Source of the DNA: Oxyruncus cristatus
Lineage: Eukaryota > Chordata > Aves > Passeriformes > Cotingidae
Reading direction: 5' to 3'
Assembly: GCA_013399855.1 (NCBI GenBank)
Contig: VXAY01005269.1
Location: forward strand, 509,949 to 573,948
DNA: 64,000 bases
Positions 1-14,240 of the stretch are shown here, piece by piece. Numbering within the stretch: the first letter of the stretch is position 1; every line of letters starts with the position of its first letter. The notes below the pieces were generated by a model. That model was not told where the DNA came from and did not search any database. It saw only the letters and a list, made by a program, of their open reading frames with translations. A program made the position numbers and the translations under genes.

Positions 1-2565
1 AAAAAAAGCCACAAGGATACCTGTGTGCCTGGTGGAGCCGAGGACTAGAACCTGGCAGCCTTTGGGCATCAAGATGGAGTTGACCCAGCAAGGGTACTAT
101 GAGAGAAGGTGTGAGTGAGCTACATGAGTAGGCTTTACTTAAACAGTTAATTACTAATTACTGTCTGAGAAACAAAAGTGTTCTAGATAATTTAGTGTTC
201 TGTGACTTGCACGCACACACACAGAGGAAAAAGAAATTCACAGTACATACCATTAATAAGACATTGATACCTTTAAGGAGCAAATTTGATCAGGTATTTG
301 CCACTGATGCTATTATAAACACATTTATAGATGTATTTCAGTTTAGCACATGTATTTAGTCTCCAAAAATACTTTCTTAATTACTATTGCTAACACACTG
401 CATCCTCAAACCTCACTGCTTTCAAGTCCATACCACTGTCCATTTCAAAAGCACACAGTGCTAGATGTTGTCATTTTCTCCCTGCCTCCTTTAAGCCAGC
501 AATGATTTTATGCTTCCACAACAAAATACCCACTAAAATTTAAAAAAAAAGCAACAAGTCCTAATTGAATTCTCTAAGTTTGAAAAATATACACGTAACT
601 GGATGCTTCCACATCTACTGTTACTTTTACATGCATTGACGTCATTCTAATCTGTTTCCTACCTGCTGTCAGCACATACATTACTTTAATAAAATTCACA
701 TTACATTCAAGCTCCATGTCGTACGTAAATGTAAGTGAAGACCGACTCACTTAGCACCTCCAGTCTAACTCAGTGGAAAATACAACAGGCAACCTGCTTT
801 CTGTAGCACCGTGCTGATTGGCATTAGCTGTGCTAACATTACTGTCTGATTGCATCCCATATCAGTCTCAATCATCTCGTCTAGTATCGGTGTCCAGGCA
901 ACCAGCCCAGCTACCGAGGTTATTTTGTCTATTTTGTTTAAGCTCTAATGAGACTTTAGCTTTTCTTCCCACTTTCTAGAATTCTTCCAACCTTAAAAGA
1001 CTTTCATTTAAAAGAAAAATACAGCCAATATTAATTTTTGTAGCAGTTCTTAGTAGAATTTCTCCGCGAACACTCAGAAAAGTTTTAATAATAGTGACTG
1101 AAAGTTTTCCACAGCCCTGACAAGATCTCGGTTTGTTATACATTAACATGCATCTACCCCTACTCCTGAATAGTAGAAATATGAACATTACAGATGCAAA
1201 AAACTGGTAAACATGGTTGTGGTAGCTTGTTGTGTTACTATCTGCAGCAGTTCTTCCCACACTTTGCTCCTTGCAGTCACTGTCCTCACAGAGGGGGTTT
1301 AAAAAACCACAAAAACAAAACAAACAAAAAAAACCCCACACCAACCAAAAAAACCCAGAAGCAGCACCCAGAGCACAGCTCTCACAGTTGACAGCATATT
1401 GCCTTAGCCACAGACCCGCAGTCAACATCCACTTACACTGAAGTTCAACAGTGGAGTCACAGGTTCCTCGTCGTTCACCGGGGAGGGCATGGGAATTGCT
1501 CAAGGAACACACTTAAATACTACAGCTGCTTATTTTACCAGATATTTGCAAGAGGTCTAAGTAGAGAAATAGTGTTTTGAAGCTACCCCCTGTTAGAGGT
1601 GGTCAAAGAGTTTTTTGGCCCCCTTTTGCTCCCTGGAAATTGTTCTGTAAGTTGTTACCTGTTTTGTTCTTTTAGGTTTGTTTTACAGGAAACGTTGTCA
1701 GTGAAACTTTTCTTTTTTTCTCTTAGAAAATTTGAAGTCTATTTTGACTTTAATGCAGCATCAAAATACTATGAAAGAGTCTGGGTTGGGGTTTGTGGGG
1801 TTTTTTTTGGTCCTATATTGGCTTAAGCAATTTAAAAAGGAAAGTTAAAACGCCACAAGAACCCAAAAAACTCCATTAACACTTAACAAGCTACTTGTAT
1901 AAACCTTAGTTAGGGTGGAGAAGAGTATGTTGAACTCATTTTGTATCTGCTTCCTCATTAAAAAGAGCAATTACAAACAAATGTGCATTCTTTTAATTTA
2001 GCAAGGGGCTGTTCAAGGAAGCAAAACCTATTGCATGAAGAAATACATTGGCAGCACACCAAAACCCCAAAAAAGCAACTGGAATTATTCAAGGCCTTAC
2101 TCAAAGACTTATTGCTGATATACTCACAGAGAAGAGGTACTTACAAGGGTAGAAATTTTGTTTCCTTTTCTTACTCAAATCATTCAATACCAGTAAGAGA
2201 TTGTGTAGTGCTATCAGAGATCTCATTTTGTATGCAGAACACCATATTAACAGGTGAACTGTGTATTAAAATCCCAAACATCATTCTTCTGCCTTAGAAA
2301 AGAGCATCACTAACACATGTGAATTGCTTGCACACAATTTTAGTTTTAGCTGCATTCTTTTTTTTTTTTACAAAATTTGTGTCAGGCTGCTGAAAGCCCT
2401 GGCAAAGACTACATTTGTTTCTCCTTGTAAAAGTTATTCCTCAGTAACAGATAACACTATTAAATGAAAGATAAAAACTAATATAATCTAGAGACATACC
2501 ATCACAGTCTCACTCTAGTCTTTTGTGATTTCTACTGTTTGTATTCTCTTGGATGAGCAGAAGAC

Positions 2566-2632
2566 TTGGTAGTGTTAGTTTTCCAATGGGATCTGATGAT
2601 CTTAGAGGTCTTTTCCAGCCTAAATGATTCCA
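2566..2632 (+). repeat. CR1 LINE 3'-end fragment
   Basis: The stretch reads as the typical 3' terminus of an avian CR1: a 'gatgatcttagaggtc' core followed by 'ttttccagcctaaatgattc'. CR1 copies in birds are usually truncated at the 5' end, which fits this short remnant. Orientation is sense on the plus strand. Only the last 60-70 bases are recognisable. Confidence 0.7.
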
Positions 2633-5600
2633 AGCCTAGTTCTGTCCCAAGGATGCTGAACACAACACAAGACTTTTCAGAAACATCCACATCACTGACA
2701 AGAAAAGGCATAACTGGCAGACCATGGCCATCACTTACTTCCTGCAATGTGCTGCAAGCTCTTCAAGGAAGCTCCCTCTTTCAATAGTTCTCTGTAAAGT
2801 TCCTAAAGCAATTTGTGTGCCCTGCAAGTAAAAAAAAAAATTCTTTTGAAGCAGACAACCTTTCTAATATTTGTTTAAAGCATTTAAATTTGTCTGTGGA
2901 AGTGTCTAAGCAAAGCAGATATTAGAAAAAAATGCAAAATGCTACTCAAAATCCCTTTAACACTGCTGCACATTATTTGTTTCCCTTTCCTGTCTCCAAA
3001 AGTGAAGATTTAAAAAGGTTTTGGCTTACATATTCTTGTACTTCAAATTATATACCATGGTGCATGAATCATAAGGATAATTTAGTGGCTTAAATGTTGA
3101 TCAAAGTAATATTCTACTGATTTCTGAACTTGTCAGGGGACACAAGCGATGATTATTAATTTCTCCTCATTTCCTCAATGGTAGTAGATCGAAGTTGCTC
3201 TTGTCTTTGTTAGCAGCTTCAAAACACAGAAGCAATTTTGTAACTTGCACCAGATCATCCTTTTACTGCACCAATTTTTACACGAAGGAAGAAAAATTCA
3301 GAAAAGGAGCATTTTCAGTTCCTTGAAGGTGACCAACTACCTGACTATTCTGAAAACCCCACACAAAATTCATAATTTTATTCAAGGTATATAATTCTCA
3401 GAAAGCAACATGATGCAGTATGGAACATGAATGTTTTTTCAGTATTTTTACAGTAGTGTTTTAATTGCTGTTAAAGTGCTGGTAACGTCTGTAGGGCTAT
3501 TTCTACCTTTGAAATAACAGGCAGATTTTGTTTTTTGAGTACGGTTTTTAAAACACTGACCTTGGTTTTAGGACTTATATTGTCAGTATTCCTCTTTTAC
3601 TACAGAAAGATGAACAACTTAGCAACTTGGACTCTGAGCTGTAGTTCAGAAGATCCCAGAATGAACTCCCCAGATTATCATCCATTATTCAATGTGACTT
3701 TACATGGGTCCCTAGGGGAATGAAGGTCTAGGAAGATTTAGGAGACAGCACCTCTGACTCCAGACTACAAGCACAGGATAAATACCTCAAGGCATGTTGA
3801 AAGTCCAGTTAGTATTTTAGTGACCATTGAAATATCCAAGACATATGTAATGAGAAAAAGCCCACCTCACAGTTCTGTTTAAGCAGTGCATTAATCAACA
3901 ACACTGCTTCCCATACGTATATCCTCTTCTATTTTTGCTATCTTTTTATTCAGTAAACTTTGGTTAGTCTTATCAGAGGTAATCTTCTAAGAGACATAAG
4001 TCTCTTAGCACAGCTAAGTGGTAGAGAAAAATAATGTAGTCACGATGTTCTCTTCACAGCATCTTCATGCAGGAAATGTTTTTGAAACATAGGAGTCAGC
4101 TCCTAGGCACTGAATTGAGTACAAAGACACAGTCCAGAGGTTTAGGAGCTATTGTGCAGAACTAACAACTGTAGAACCTGAAGGGAGGATACAGAGAATA
4201 TTCCTTGATGAGCAAGGTGCAGTAGCCTTGCCCTTAGAGCAGATTGCTTTGCATGAAGCGATGCCTGCCTGTCTTTCCTGTGCACCTATGTGCAATGAAA
4301 GTGGAGTAAGTACTTTCATTCTATTCTCCTCTGCCTCGTGGCAGACAAAGGAAGAACTGTCAAATCACAAGTTTTATTGCAGTATGACACCACATCCTCT
4401 GAAGCATTAGGAAAAAAAAAAAACAAAACTAAACATAGTAATAGCATAAAAATCTTTTTCTTCTGAGTGAAAAAAACTAAAAACAAAATGTGTAGCTACA
4501 GTAGATCATTTTAGAAAGCTTGTTATAAAAACAGGTATAACATTTCAGTCACGGTCTGAAATTGAGAACCAATTACAGTCTTTCCTCCCCCCATCCTTTA
4601 GGGGAAGGAGGCACAAAAAATAAATCCTCTATAGGTTTTTTATTTAGAGGTCAATCTTAATACTATTTTTTTCCTTTAGATTGAGAGATGGAAAAATATT
4701 CCATACATGTTGATTTAAAACATAAGGCAGTTAGTGGCATTAGGCAAGACATTTATCCTTGGTGAGAAATTTTTACAGGACAAAATTAAAATAATTAAGG
4801 AACAGTGCAGCTGGATTTCTGCAACCTCATCTACAGAATGCTCTGCATTCACCTTATTCATATGTTTACTGATTTCTCATCATTACTAGCTAAAAAAAGT
4901 CTGAGCACCTTCTCTTCCTTGTACATTTATTCATAACAGATTCACTGTTTTCCCGATATGAATGTTTTCAGCAGTTTATAAAAAGCCAATGTGGTCATTC
5001 AGTTCAAGAATTTTAGTCCCTTTTTTTTACGCTGAATAACCAGTGCTCAAATCTCCTAAACATATAGGGACCAGACACTGAGTTCATAGCTACTAAATAA
5101 TGAGTTGTCATGCATTCTCCATCTCCAAGGATAGCACTGAAACTCATAAACAGCCATCGTTCTGTACAGCTGAATTGCTCATCCACTGAGGACAGCAGTA
5201 CTGTCTGGTTTTGCACCAAATCAAGCCACAATCAGTATTTGCACCACATCTTATCATGCTTTTGGTTTCAGTTAGATTTAAAGATTAGCCTTGCTTTCAT
5301 CTTTTTGGCAACTTCCTTAAATCCTTTAGCTTAAGGTAGTTTACAACCTGTTTATAATCAGCATCACTGCAGGCGGGACCAAATTCTTGACCTGGGCAGC
5401 ACTGAAGTGCAAAGGATTTGTAACCCAGCAGTTCTCACACACCTGAGGTAGGTCTCTGATAGATGACCATCAGCACTGTTTTTGCATATCAGAAAGGACA
5501 GGGCCGAAAACTTCTAATATGTTATTTGTCTCTGCCTTCCACCAACCTACACCAGTCTTTCCTAAACAGGATATCCATTGCAGGGGGATGTCGAAATTAC

Positions 5601-6124
5601 ACCGCGTTACCTGTACTGCACTTCACTGGCAAGTCACTCCTAGTGCTCAATACCACCTGGAAAGGTATCTTGCTTCCCTTTGAACTGAAAACAGATACCT
5701 TTCAGGTACATACAGTAGGAATATCCACGCAGGTAATTAAAGCATACTGGAAATTCATATAACCTTTGAGATACGTATGTAGTAACTGTTTTGGATGAGA
5801 TGGTTGTTCTTTGCCTGGTTCTGAACATCATATAGCAATTCACATTCATGAAAATATAAAGAAAAGACTCCATGAAATCCAGATTGGCAACATTTTGTAG
5901 TGCCACTGAGGGTGTGAGGTTGAAGAGAAGAGCTGGCTGGGAGTTTCAGAAACATTGACAGTAAACAAACACATTTTCTGAGGAGAATAGACAGAAATAA
6001 GTTTTGGTAAATTCTGTTTTAGTATTTGTTAAGGCAACTTCATGGGTCCCAGTGGGAAACAGAAAACAAAGAAACACACATACTTGAACCTGAAGGCCTT
6101 TACCCCACTTGTATATCCCAGGTT

Positions 6125-6175
6125 ATTTGCCCAGTTGTGGGTCCCTTCCAACTCAAAATATTCTGTGATTCTACG
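6125..6175 (+). repeat. CR1 LINE 3'-end fragment
   Basis: A short match to the CR1 3' terminus: 'gggtcccttccaactca' followed by 'atattctgtgattct', the last being the octamer-like tail that ends CR1 elements. It lies in sense orientation on the plus strand. The element may extend leftward to about 6030, but that part is too diverged for me to call. Confidence 0.65.
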
Positions 6176-9100
6176 TGGGAATTTGAAAAATTTCATGGCA
6201 TATGTTATAAAAACATCATTAATTAGTCCTAGGAAATATACTATCTATATAGCATATTATACTGACCCTTTCAAATATTTCTTTAAAGCCATAAGAACTA
6301 GAAAGGCTTTTGTTTAAAGAAAAAAAAGTTAGAAGTAAAATTTTCATTTATCTCTCTGAAAGTAGTTTTAACAAAAGCAACCAAACCACACAGATACCAC
6401 AAGAATTAACAATAATAAAGAGATCATCACATACCTCTTTTCATTCCATCTCAGCATGAAACATTGCAGCATTAGCTGGAATCCTACCACAAAAAAGGCA
6501 AAATCAACAAAGCAAGGGAAAGAAGAAGCCTAGTTCTGCCCTATCACAGAGATCAAAAGTTCTCCGCCTTTTTTGGCACAAACAATACCAGGAGATATAA
6601 GCAACAACACCTGAGTAAAATCCCAACCTAACTGAGGAGAAATGAGGAGGGTGTAGAGGGAGTGAATCTTTTTTTCTTGTTTTCATCTTCTCATCTGAGT
6701 GTTGTTTACAGTTCATACAAGCAGCTGTGACTCTTCCCAGGCTTAGGGTAGACTATTCAAACTCTAAAACACCATCTCAGTGAAATTAAAGCATACATAC
6801 CTGGCAAAAATAATAAAACAGATTGCAGGGAAATATGGGGGTTTAGCGAGGAGTCTAGTAAGATCAACGTAAAACAGCAGAGCATGTGATAATTTCTATT
6901 AATCAGGCTGATAGTTTTACAAAAAGACTAGGCCATGTTTAAAAGGGACAAACTGCCAAAATATGCTAAACAAGCGGCTTTACTTTCGTTCTAGAGTTCT
7001 CATCCAGCAAAGCTGGCCCAATGCTGCCCATTCTTGGTCTCCATTTCCCTGAAGATGAATGAGGAAGAGATACAACTAAAATATGGATTTCTAAAAAAAA
7101 ATTAGAAAAAGTTGTTTGGAAAATAGCAAGCAAAGAATCACCATAGCATACATGTGTAAAAAAAAATGAGTATTAAAGAAATTAAAGAGAATATAGCTTC
7201 TTAAGTTTTTCTAATGAACAACATTTACACCTGCGAATTAATACTAGTCTTAGTCCACTGCATCTGTTGATGCTCCTTGCTGTGTCTGGGTAGTCAAAAC
7301 CTAGAGGAAGTGACATCTCAACAACAGATGTTGCTTGAAAGCATTTCAATGGAGGTGAAACAAATAACCAAAAAAATCCAGCAGTTTTCACGGGGTTTCT
7401 GAGGTTTTCTTTATGTTTTTTTCTTTGGGGAAATTAACCACAAATCATTTTGAAAAATAATCATTTTATTCCCATTGTTTTGGGGCACAGATGTCTGGTT
7501 TATTCACTTTTTATTGTCTGTCAAATCACATACAAAATAACAAAATATACATCCAAGTATTGGACAAAGCAGACACATCCTTCACAAAGTAAGATCAGTG
7601 AAGATCTCATATGTTGTATAGTTTGACCACCCCCAAGATGGAGAATCATCAGTCACTCCAGCAGTCTCTACACAAGCATGAGCTGAACTACTTAATTACT
7701 TCATTATATTTCAATAACCTGTTTAAGCACAAAATTTCAACATATTTTATTCAATTTCTTCATTGTGTTTTGTCCAAAGGCCACAGCAAGTAGAGGAAGA
7801 GAGGCTTTAGGATACTTTCAGAGGATGATATAAAGGACTCTGATGCAAGATAGACTCAAGAAAAGAGGAAGAAAAGTCTTTAGTAAGACAGTAAGTTTGT
7901 GGTTTCAGGAGAGAAGTCAAAGTGAAAGTACAAGAATATTTGAGAGGGAAGACTTGTAAAGAGATGTCAGGAATTAAGAGTTTACAGAAAAAGGGAAGAA
8001 CTAAAATTCAGCATTAATTAAATGCAGTTCTAAGATCACAGGCTGAGATGAAAGCCTTGGCAGCGAATACTCAACAGCCAAAATTAGTGAAAGGCATCAT
8101 TTTGCTAGTTCCAAGAAAATAATTTCCACTTCACCTAATAAGTTATACTTAGGAAAGCAGCTAAAATAATTTTCCACAACCCTAAGCAAAGAGCAGGTAG
8201 GTAAATAGCCCCTAACTAAATAACTTCACTTCCACATACAAGCCCACACGTTGAACAAAGGACGGAACACGGCTCAAGTGACTTGCGCGATGGTCTGACC
8301 ATGAACCGTTTGTCCACAGACTAATAGGCAGTGTCAGCCTGTCAGCAACTTCTATGTCACTATCATCACTTTCTGCAGCACTGCCAGTGGCAAGAGCTCC
8401 TGGTAACATGGAGACTTCTTTGCAAGGGCTGCAATGTTTTGCTGTGGGATGGCACTGGAGAGGATATGCTTTTGCCAGCAAACCGTGATTCTTATTCAAC
8501 CCTAAGGGTAGATTCAAACTGACTCAAAATGCTCTTACAGTTGTATTTGCTCTTTCAGCTGAAATTTTTGAATTTTTACCAACCTTTAAGAAAATGTTAA
8601 GAAAATTAAAATGTCAGGCAACCTGACAACATCAGGACTAGGACTTGATTTTCCCCTATATTAATCAGAAAAAATAACATGCAAGTGTTATTGCATGTGT
8701 TATAACATGCAAGAATTGAGGTGCTGGCTCAATTTCTCTGTTATTGGACAAAAGTGTCATAACTAATTCACTTATTTAAAAGCAGAAGTTAAATTCAGGA
8801 TCCCTGTAGCAAAGTTAGAGCATGAATCACATAGAAGATTATGGATAAAGTGATATAAAGACATACTGCTTACTTGTAATGTCTCCTGCCTGTGAGTGGC
8901 CATATTTCTAGTAACTCTGTGAGTAAACTTTAATGGCCTTTACTTTTAGAAAATGCTGATAGCCTATCCTTTGAAATACCAGACCACTTAAAAGTAATTC
9001 AAGTGGTCCTGGAAAACAAAGTGAAAGCAGGTTAATTCTCCAGTAGTTAAAAATAATTTTTTTAAAGTTCTATTAAACTCAGGTTGTTTTCCTTCCCCCA

Positions 9101-10370
9101 TCTCTATGGCCTTACAGAAAGACATTTTTTGTCTTAGAGTCTTGGTCTTTATTTGAAAAAGAAGTGTGTGAGATGAGGATTTAAAAGAAAAAAAATTATA
9201 TACTCTCAGGTTTTTCTTAATACAGGAACAATTTCATTGATTTTTGGCTCAATTTGTTTTGGTTTCATTTTGCTTTCCTCAGAGAAAGACTGATAGGTTT
9301 TAATATAGTTCAGTCTCAAGAGCTGGAAATGTGGCTTTCCTCAGCTCTGTTCCCCTGCTTTGCAACAGTTCCTTGGGTCAGGTATTTAGAGTGAATCTGT
9401 TACTGGGTGAATTGGAGTATATTTTCAAATGAAATAAGTTTAACATTGGGAGGATGTGAGAATCAAATAGAAAACGCATTGCCAATGTTTGAGCAATGGA
9501 GTAATTCACTACAGAAAACACTATACTTAAGCATTACACAGCCAAATGCTTAATTCAAAACATGTTTGCTTGCAGTGACATCAGTAATAAAATATGAATA
9601 GCCATTTAAGTCTTTTTAAAGTAATTTTTCCATCCTTTTAGACCAAAAGTATTTTATCATTGCTTAACAAATAAGAACAACAACAAAAGGGGAAAAAAAG
9701 CACATTTTTTTTTATCTTTTGTTTGATCAAAACCTGTATATTAACATTGAAGACAAAAATATTTCTCTAATGCATACACTCACTAATGAATCTTTTTGCA
9801 TACCTATTAGGTTATTGTAAATTGTTATTGCAATCCTACCATAAAATATGCAGTGGCTTTTGGGGAAGATTGTTAGGATTTAAATTTTTTTCCTATTTTA
9901 ATTGTCATTCACCATGGCTGCTACACATGTCAAACCAAAAATTTACAATTAAAGGGATAATAACTCTTTATATAAAATATATTGTATAGATATTAAAGTA
10001 TATATCTAGTGGTTCTATATAACTTACAATATTGTTTGCATCAATGACAAAATGTGACATTTCTTGAAGATCTTTGAGCTATGAAAATGTCTGCTGTAGA
10101 CAGCAGTTATGCCAACCCTAACAGACAAAAATATTCTGAGCATTGATGTGTTGGTTTAATACTTGTCGATCTTGACTGAAAATCTTGTACCTGCTTAAAC
10201 CTGCATGTTGAAATCCAGTAATACAAACTAATGACACAGATGTATAGCAGGGGAGAAAATATGATAAGGTATTTACATATCACAATAGTCCAGAAGGACT
10301 GAATTACATTTCTCTCAGAGAAGGGTAGACGCACCAGAGTGAACACACAATATTAGACATCCCCAAAATA

Positions 10371-10680
10371 ATGTGTGTGCGTTGTCGTCCTCCCCCGCCC
10401 CGGCTTAGAATTCAAGCAGAGAAAGAGGCATCGACAGAAGTGGAAAGCATCAGCTGACGTTTTGGCTTTGGAAAGCACAGCGTTAAGCAATCCAATCTCT
10501 CGGATAACAGGTACGGCGCCCGGCAGGAGCGGCACCCCTCGACCGCGGCTCTGGAAATCCTAGAGCGGCCCCTGCCGTCGGCTTCTTGCCGCCCGCGCTG
10601 CCAGTGCACGACTGAATTTAAAGTTCTAAATGTTACCTCACCGACAAGGGTTTCTTCCCGGTCTTTTGACTGCCGCCTAA
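10371..10680. promoter_or_regulatory. Isolated CpG-rich island, candidate orphan promoter
   Basis: About 25 CpG dinucleotides fall in roughly 310 bases, while the surrounding 10 kb is AT-rich and nearly CpG-free. The block contains GC-box-like tracts and, on the plus strand, a donor-like 'caggtacgg' near 10508. A TGAGTCA (AP-1-type) site follows at about 10708. No protein-coding exon starts here that I recognise. In vertebrates unmethylated CpG islands usually mark promoters, so an unannotated noncoding transcript or a distal regulatory element is the simplest inference. A GC-rich repeat fragment is the alternative. Confidence 0.45.
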
Positions 10681-10920
10681 TAAATAAACAAATAGCTTTC
10701 AATCGCATGAGTCATTAAGAGCAAATGCTGAACCAAAACTGTGGTACAAAACAAGGTCTTCGGTTTTAAAAAAATAATGTAGCAAATCAAACTCACAATA
10801 AATTAATTTTAAGGAAAAGTATTCTCTTCCCCATGGTAATATAATGTACATAGATGTGAAAGGTACAAATGAAGCCTAGGGACTGAGGAAGGTAAAATGA
10901 AGTGCTGAGTCTGGAAACAT

Positions 10921-11360
10921 CATAGAAATATAGAATGTTTTTTGTTGGAAGGGATCTTGAAGATCATCTAGTTCCAACCTGCCTGCCATGAGCATGGACA
11001 TGGTCATGAACACCTTCCACTAGACCAGGTTGCTCAAAACCCCATCCAGTCTGGCCTTGAACACTTCTGGAGATGGGGCATCCACCCCTTCTCTGGGCGA
11101 CCTGCCACAGTGCCTCACCACTCTCACAGTAAAGAATTTCTTCACCATATCTAATCTAAACATGCTCTCTTTCAGTCTAAAGCTGTTACCCCTTGTCCTT
11201 TCATTATATCCAGTTGAAAAAGGCCCTCTCCCGCTCTCTTGTAGGTCCCCTTTAAGTAGTGGAAGGCTGCTCTGAGGTCTCCCTGGAGCCTTCCCTTCTC
11301 CAGGCTGACCAGACCCAAAAACTCACCTCATGTGCCTAACATAAAGAGGTTCTAAATCCT
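10921..11360 (-). repeat. CR1 LINE 3' portion, antisense
   Basis: The plus strand shows the reverse complement of the CR1 3' region in the expected order: 'gttggaagggatcttgaagatc', then 'cactagaccaggttgctcaa', 'ggccttgaacacttctgg', 'cagtgcctcaccactctcac' and 'ggagccttcccttctccagg'. About 400 bases are preserved, making this the longest CR1 copy in the window. The element is therefore on the minus strand and 5'-truncated. The open frame of 81 codons across it is a by-product. Confidence 0.9.
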
Positions 11361-14211
11361 CCCTTAATCTTTGAATAGCGAGAAAAATATTTGAGAATCT
11401 GAACTGCCACGTAAGTGTGCATCTTTCCTTCTGTTTAAGGGGAAGAAACTTAAGGAAAGCTGGTTCTTCAATAGATTGCCTGCAGTTAAGTAGAAAGATG
11501 CAGAGATTTTGTGCTTAGTAACACCAACAATCCTATTTCAGAAATATATATCTCAATTACCATATTTATATTTAAAATGCAATATAATATTAAATGCCAG
11601 ATAAAACCACTTTACATGGTTTTATCATGACTCACAATTCCAGAATACCATTATTAACTTTCAGTCCTAGAATTAAGGTTGTGAATGACATCTAGAAGTT
11701 CAAACAAACGGATTGGTTGTCAGAAATGCAAAGTGGTTTGCAGCTCTCAATTCTGACAGGAAAATGGATTTGAAGCAATACAACATATCCTCCCACTTGT
11801 ATGAAACACTACAAAATATTTAGACAAGCTTATTTTCTACACCACCCTACCAGCAGTCATTCAATAAAGTTATTTATTGATATTTTTACAGTTTCCAAGG
11901 AAATTAAAAAGAATAATAAAATAGTGTATTTCTATTGCATGATTAACAATTAGGGAAGAACAGTGATTTATTATTATATTTCTCTAGTCATTCAAAATAA
12001 AGAATCAGCAGTATAAATTGTTTTAGTTTAGAGTGAGTGATACATATAAGACATATTGTGCGTCCTGTCAGAGTTTCTTCAACATAAGAGTAATGACGGA
12101 ATAAGGAGAAAGTCATCACTTTATTGCTTTTACTTGCCTTTTTTAACTTATAAAGAGACTAACAGAAAGAATCCCCCTCTATGGAATATTCTTTTGTGGT
12201 CTAACAAGGGGGGTAAAGAAAACACATTCTGAAGAAATTTCTTTGCCCCTACTCGTTTTGCTCCTTCTCTCATTTCCTTCATCTTTCTCCATAAAATAAT
12301 AATTTACTTAACAGGGAATGTTTCCTCCCACACTTCTTGGGATAACAGAACAATGTCAGAATGTCTCCTGTACCTTCTGTGTTAGAAATGAACACTTTCT
12401 ATTTGAAAAGGACTATGCAGAAAATCTGGACTTTTTCAGTTTAAGAGTTGCTGAGTAGCTGAGGTTATCAGTTAAACTTATTTCACTGTTCTACATGCAG
12501 TAACCCATTCATAGCCTCTAGGCACTTCTAAACTCTGCTGTTTCACTACAGGAACTTATAATTGAACTTACAGCCCTAAGAAGGTTAGCTAGATATGAAA
12601 AAAATATAATATATGGAATATATGGAATAACCACCCTGGATAAGAGTCTTTCCATAAAAGGTGCTGCATATTTCACAGTCTGGGGAACCAGGGACACACT
12701 GTACTGGCGCACTGCTGTCGTACAATCCAATACACAACTTTCCTCCCAATGTTTCAAAGCATCTTTTAATAGTGCAGAATAACTTCCACTCTGTAGACCA
12801 GTACAATACATTTTTCTTCCAAACACTTTGCTACATGTCAAGAAAGGGTCAATGTCCTTTTAGTCATTTCCCTTTAGGGAATCCCAGCTTTCTTCCAGGT
12901 AGCCTGTTTGGCAGAAATGGATAGAGTTGACTGAAAAGTCTCTTTGAACTTTTGTTCTTCTTATCAAAGGAAAACAAAGTCCTTTTGAAGCAAGTTTTCC
13001 TTCTCTTCAAAAAGAAAAATTGTGTCGTTTCCTACATTACTCATTTCTAATTTCCCCGCTTTCTCCAATTTTTTTTTTCTTATTGTGTTTGTTCTACTTT
13101 CTTCAGTAGAATAAAGAAAAAAATGGGACACTGTTTCCCTAGCTCCTTTTTTTTTTGTTTTGTTTCTGCACTTTAAAAGGAAATAATTCACAGAAACTGT
13201 GTAACAGCATACAAAACATTGGTTTCTTTTCCTTTTATTCCAAACAGAGTCCTTTTCCCCACCAATTGTGTTACTTGTTAACCAGAGGGACAATTTGACA
13301 TGACATTTGACATCTTTCAAGCCCCAGAACCAAAAAATCTTCAATTTATGCAAAGCTCTTTCCAGGATAGCACTCTGCTTCCCTAATTCTTTAGTGAAGA
13401 AGCAGTGGAAAGGGAAACAATTATCACTCATCTGAACCATGCCTACTTTTATGAACAAATGTTTGTTATACAGAATTTTATTCAATAATCTCTCAGTCCT
13501 TTTTGTTCTCAAATAGTAAGACAAATAATCATGACACTGGAACATTGTTAGCACATCTCTGACCACCTGCAAACACTGTTAGGCTGTGTGTTCCTACTAC
13601 GTCAATCTGACTGGCCCTAACTAAATTGTCTGAACAGAAAAGCTGACAAACACAATAAATGGTGGGAAATGATGCAAAAAATGAGTCAGTAACAAAGTAC
13701 TAGCATTTTCTGTGACAACATATTCAGGCTACTGCTATTGTTTCCAGCAATAAAAAATAGGAAAACAACAACAAAACCAACCCAACCAAACGATTTTTGA
13801 AGAAACAACAGCTATTATTCAAGTGATAAATACTTGTCAGGATACCTAAGCTGTTGGTCCCAATCTTATCCCTCTGTTACTAGCATTAGATTTCATGTAA
13901 AAGCAACCTGAGAGGTGAACTGTGTACTCTCTTAAGCAAGGATGTATTAAATATTGATGATGATTTAATAAGCGTTTACTGGTGGTTTAACAAGGGTTGA
14001 CTGGCTCACATAACCACCTGTGTGATTAGATTAGAAGAGAAAACCAGGTCCAAGACAGACAATTATGTGCCTGCATGTACATAGAGAGAGTTGCCTACTG
14101 TTTTCAGTAGATGGCTGCACAGCTGCAAATGCATTTAACATTTGTCCAAAATAAAATGGTAAAATGAGTCTTTGTTTCCCTGTCCGTAGAATAAGGACAA
14201 AAGCAGACTTG

Positions 14212-14240
14212 AAAAAAAAAAAAAAGAAAAGAAAAGAAAA
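14212..14240. repeat. A-rich simple repeat (A)n/(AAAAG)n
   Basis: A run of A grades into several AAAAG units. It is a low-complexity tract with no associated element that I can recognise on either side. Confidence 0.8.

Larger units (their letters stand above)
1..10370. other. Gene-free AT-rich intergenic DNA
   Basis: I see no exon-like open frame bounded by splice sites and no RNA gene that I recognise. The longest open frame (minus strand, 976-1512) runs through an A-rich low-complexity stretch on the plus strand near 1300-1370, so its Phe/Trp/Cys-rich part is compositional. Two short CR1 3' ends lie here and are listed separately. In the conserved order this side of EFHB faces KCNH8 at a large distance, so a gene desert is expected (established synteny, from memory). 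Confidence 0.6.

Noticed and set aside
976..1512. 178-codon minus-strand open frame
   Set aside because: It crosses an A-rich low-complexity tract that yields a Phe/Trp/Cys-rich run, shows no domain I recognise, and has no splice or promoter context.
8212..8517. 101-codon minus-strand frame containing an acidic ESDDSDIE stretch
   Set aside because: It looked protein-like, but I recognise no family, and no splice signals or repeats support it.
10929..11340. Open frame of 81 codons (11030-11275) as a gene
   Set aside because: It lies entirely within an antisense CR1 copy.
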